A DNA stretch of 64,000 nucleotides from Hirundichthys speculiger (lineage: Eukaryota; Chordata; Actinopteri; Beloniformes; Exocoetidae): contig JAGFBZ010000736.1 of assembly GCA_018398805.1 (NCBI GenBank), positions 496,001 through 560,000 on the forward strand, written 5' to 3'. Below, piece by piece: positions 62,912-64,000 of this stretch. Every line of letters begins with the position of its first letter. Within the stretch, counting starts at the first letter, position 1. The notes under the pieces are model-generated. The model was not told the DNA's origin. It was given only the letters and a program-made list of their open reading frames with translations, and ran no database searches. The position numbers and the translations under genes are program-made.

Positions 62912-64000
62912 CGTGTAGGTGAGAATATTTCACTGTAGCGTAAGTCAGAAGACGTGAACATGATATGGCCCCTTTAAGCAGAGAGCCAGGCGTCCTCAGC
63001 TGAGGTCCAACAGCTCTGGGACCAGCTGACCGTACACGGAGACCGAAGACGGCGTCCCACCACCGCGGACGCCTCTGACGTCTCTGAATGTGAATATTTA
63101 TTCCCGTGCACTGACCACAACACCCCACATGCTCCCTGTTGGCTACACACCTGTGTGTGTGCGTGTGTGAATGCAGGTGTGTGTTTGTGTTCACTGGGTT
63201 AAAATGTTCTGTTTTTTTTTTTTTTTTTACGTGATTGTGTGAAACTTAAAAAGAAAAAAAAAAAGCAGAAAAAATGAGGAAGAGAAGCTATGGCCCCTCC
63301 GTCTGTGCTCCAGCTGACGGAGGACGGAGAGAAGTAAGGATCTTTTGACAAAAATGGGAGCAAAAACGGCAGCAACGCAGCTGCACGGTAGATTCAAACC
63401 TGTACATGGTGACGATACTTTTGTATTTTTGGAGAAAAAAAAAAGCAGAATAGCAGAAGCTGTTGAGAAAAGAAAGATCAACACTGCCAGATAACTCAGC
63501 TTTCACGGTCCAACCAGCACTCAGCGACTCACCACCTCCATCATCTGGACCACAAACTAACCTACAAACAGGGAAGATCTATTCCAGCGTGTCTATGCTT
63601 CCATTTTTACTGAGGGGGGGTAACTGTCTCCCTCCACACCATAGATCTCTGGTCACAGCCGCCAACACACTGTTTAGGGTTCATGATTCAGCCGGCAGAC
63701 TCGCGGATCCGTCCGGATCCCGTCTTGTTTGACTTTTTTTTTTGGTTTTATTTAGTTACGACAACACAGCAAGCTTTATTTGGACGCGACATCTGGGGGA
63801 CGTAGCGTTTCACCGGATGATCAAATACGACGATGGCATCAAACTAGCGAAACCACTGAGAATAGCTGATGCAAATCCTGAAAGGAAAAAGACGGAGCGT
63901 GGAGGGAAAGGAGATCCGGGACGGAGACGCCTCCAGGCTTCCTCCTGGCCCTTCCCTCCTCCAGGAAGAGAGATGCTTTCATCTCCTTTAGTTTCATTTT

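Larger units (their letters stand above)
60180..64000 (+). other. igf2bp1: igf2bp1 3' UTR (probable, extends to or past window end)
   Basis: No open frame here resembles a protein on either strand. Mammalian IGF2BP1 has a 3' UTR of several kilobases. This stretch contains a proximal AATAAA, a Pumilio-type site, two let-7 seed matches, several long U-runs (60740-60785, 61800-61970, 63211-63229), an AU-rich patch near 61380-61415, and a short telomere-like repeat at 62887-62911. No further AATAAA was seen, so the distal end is unknown and may lie beyond the window. Confidence 0.7.

Overview
This is nuclear DNA from a ray-finned fish. The evidence is a spliced vertebrate gene with consensus GT/AG introns, a very high load of minisatellites, and fish-type Tc1, hAT, Harbinger and LINE relics. 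The only protein-coding gene I can support is igf2bp1 (IMP1/ZBP1/CRD-BP), an RNA-binding protein of the VICKZ family, on the + strand. The window holds 13 exons, taken as exons 3 to 15 of the usual 15. They run from 42111 to the TGA at 60177-60179 and together encode 520 residues: RRM2 and all four KH domains with intact GxxG loops (GKEG, GKEG, GKKG, GKGG). Exons 1 and 2 (RRM1) were not found, so positions 1-42110 are read as the 3' part of the long intron 2. The 3' UTR starts at 60180 and probably runs to or past the window end.

Layout. 1-42110: intron 2, with minisatellites at 1869, 4731, 10705, 15405 (2.2 kb), 21388, 25927, 27235, 27520 and 38978. It also has a LINE reverse-transcriptase relic at 6768, hAT elements at 18802, 22318 (with a BED-finger remnant) and 39696, a Tc1 relic at 20107, a LINE tail at 28466 and a Harbinger element with a MADF remnant at 35834. 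An unexplained 92-codon open segment ending next to a poly(A) signal lies at 36824-37100. Four CpG-rich blocks (24.5, 29.1, 31.1 and 32.9 kb) and a TATA-ATG-donor cluster (3470-3622) are candidate internal promoters. 42111-60179: the igf2bp1 exons. Their introns carry a 28-bp array (intron 3), a 10-bp array (intron 5), a 21-bp array (intron 8), a 15-bp array and a (CT)n tract (intron 12), and a stack of transposons (intron 14). 60180-64000: 3' UTR with a proximal AATAAA, a Pumilio site, a closely spaced pair of let-7 sites and a short telomere-like repeat.

How the parts may work together. IGF2BP1 is an oncofetal mRNA-binding protein whose long 3' UTR is a known let-7 target in vertebrates. 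The two let-7 seed matches here, downstream of a proximal poly(A) signal, fit that control circuit. The CpG-rich blocks in intron 2 fit the alternative promoter reported for N-terminally truncated mammalian CRD-BP, but this link is inference.

I found no new multi-gene system. The most unusual features are the minisatellites packed between short exons, several with repeated splice-site-like motifs, a perfect 27-bp inverted repeat at 4982-5040, the unidentified open segment at 36824-37100, and a pogo/Tigger-like element carrying its own 33-bp tandem array. Almost all long open frames in the window are translations of tandem repeats and are not genes.
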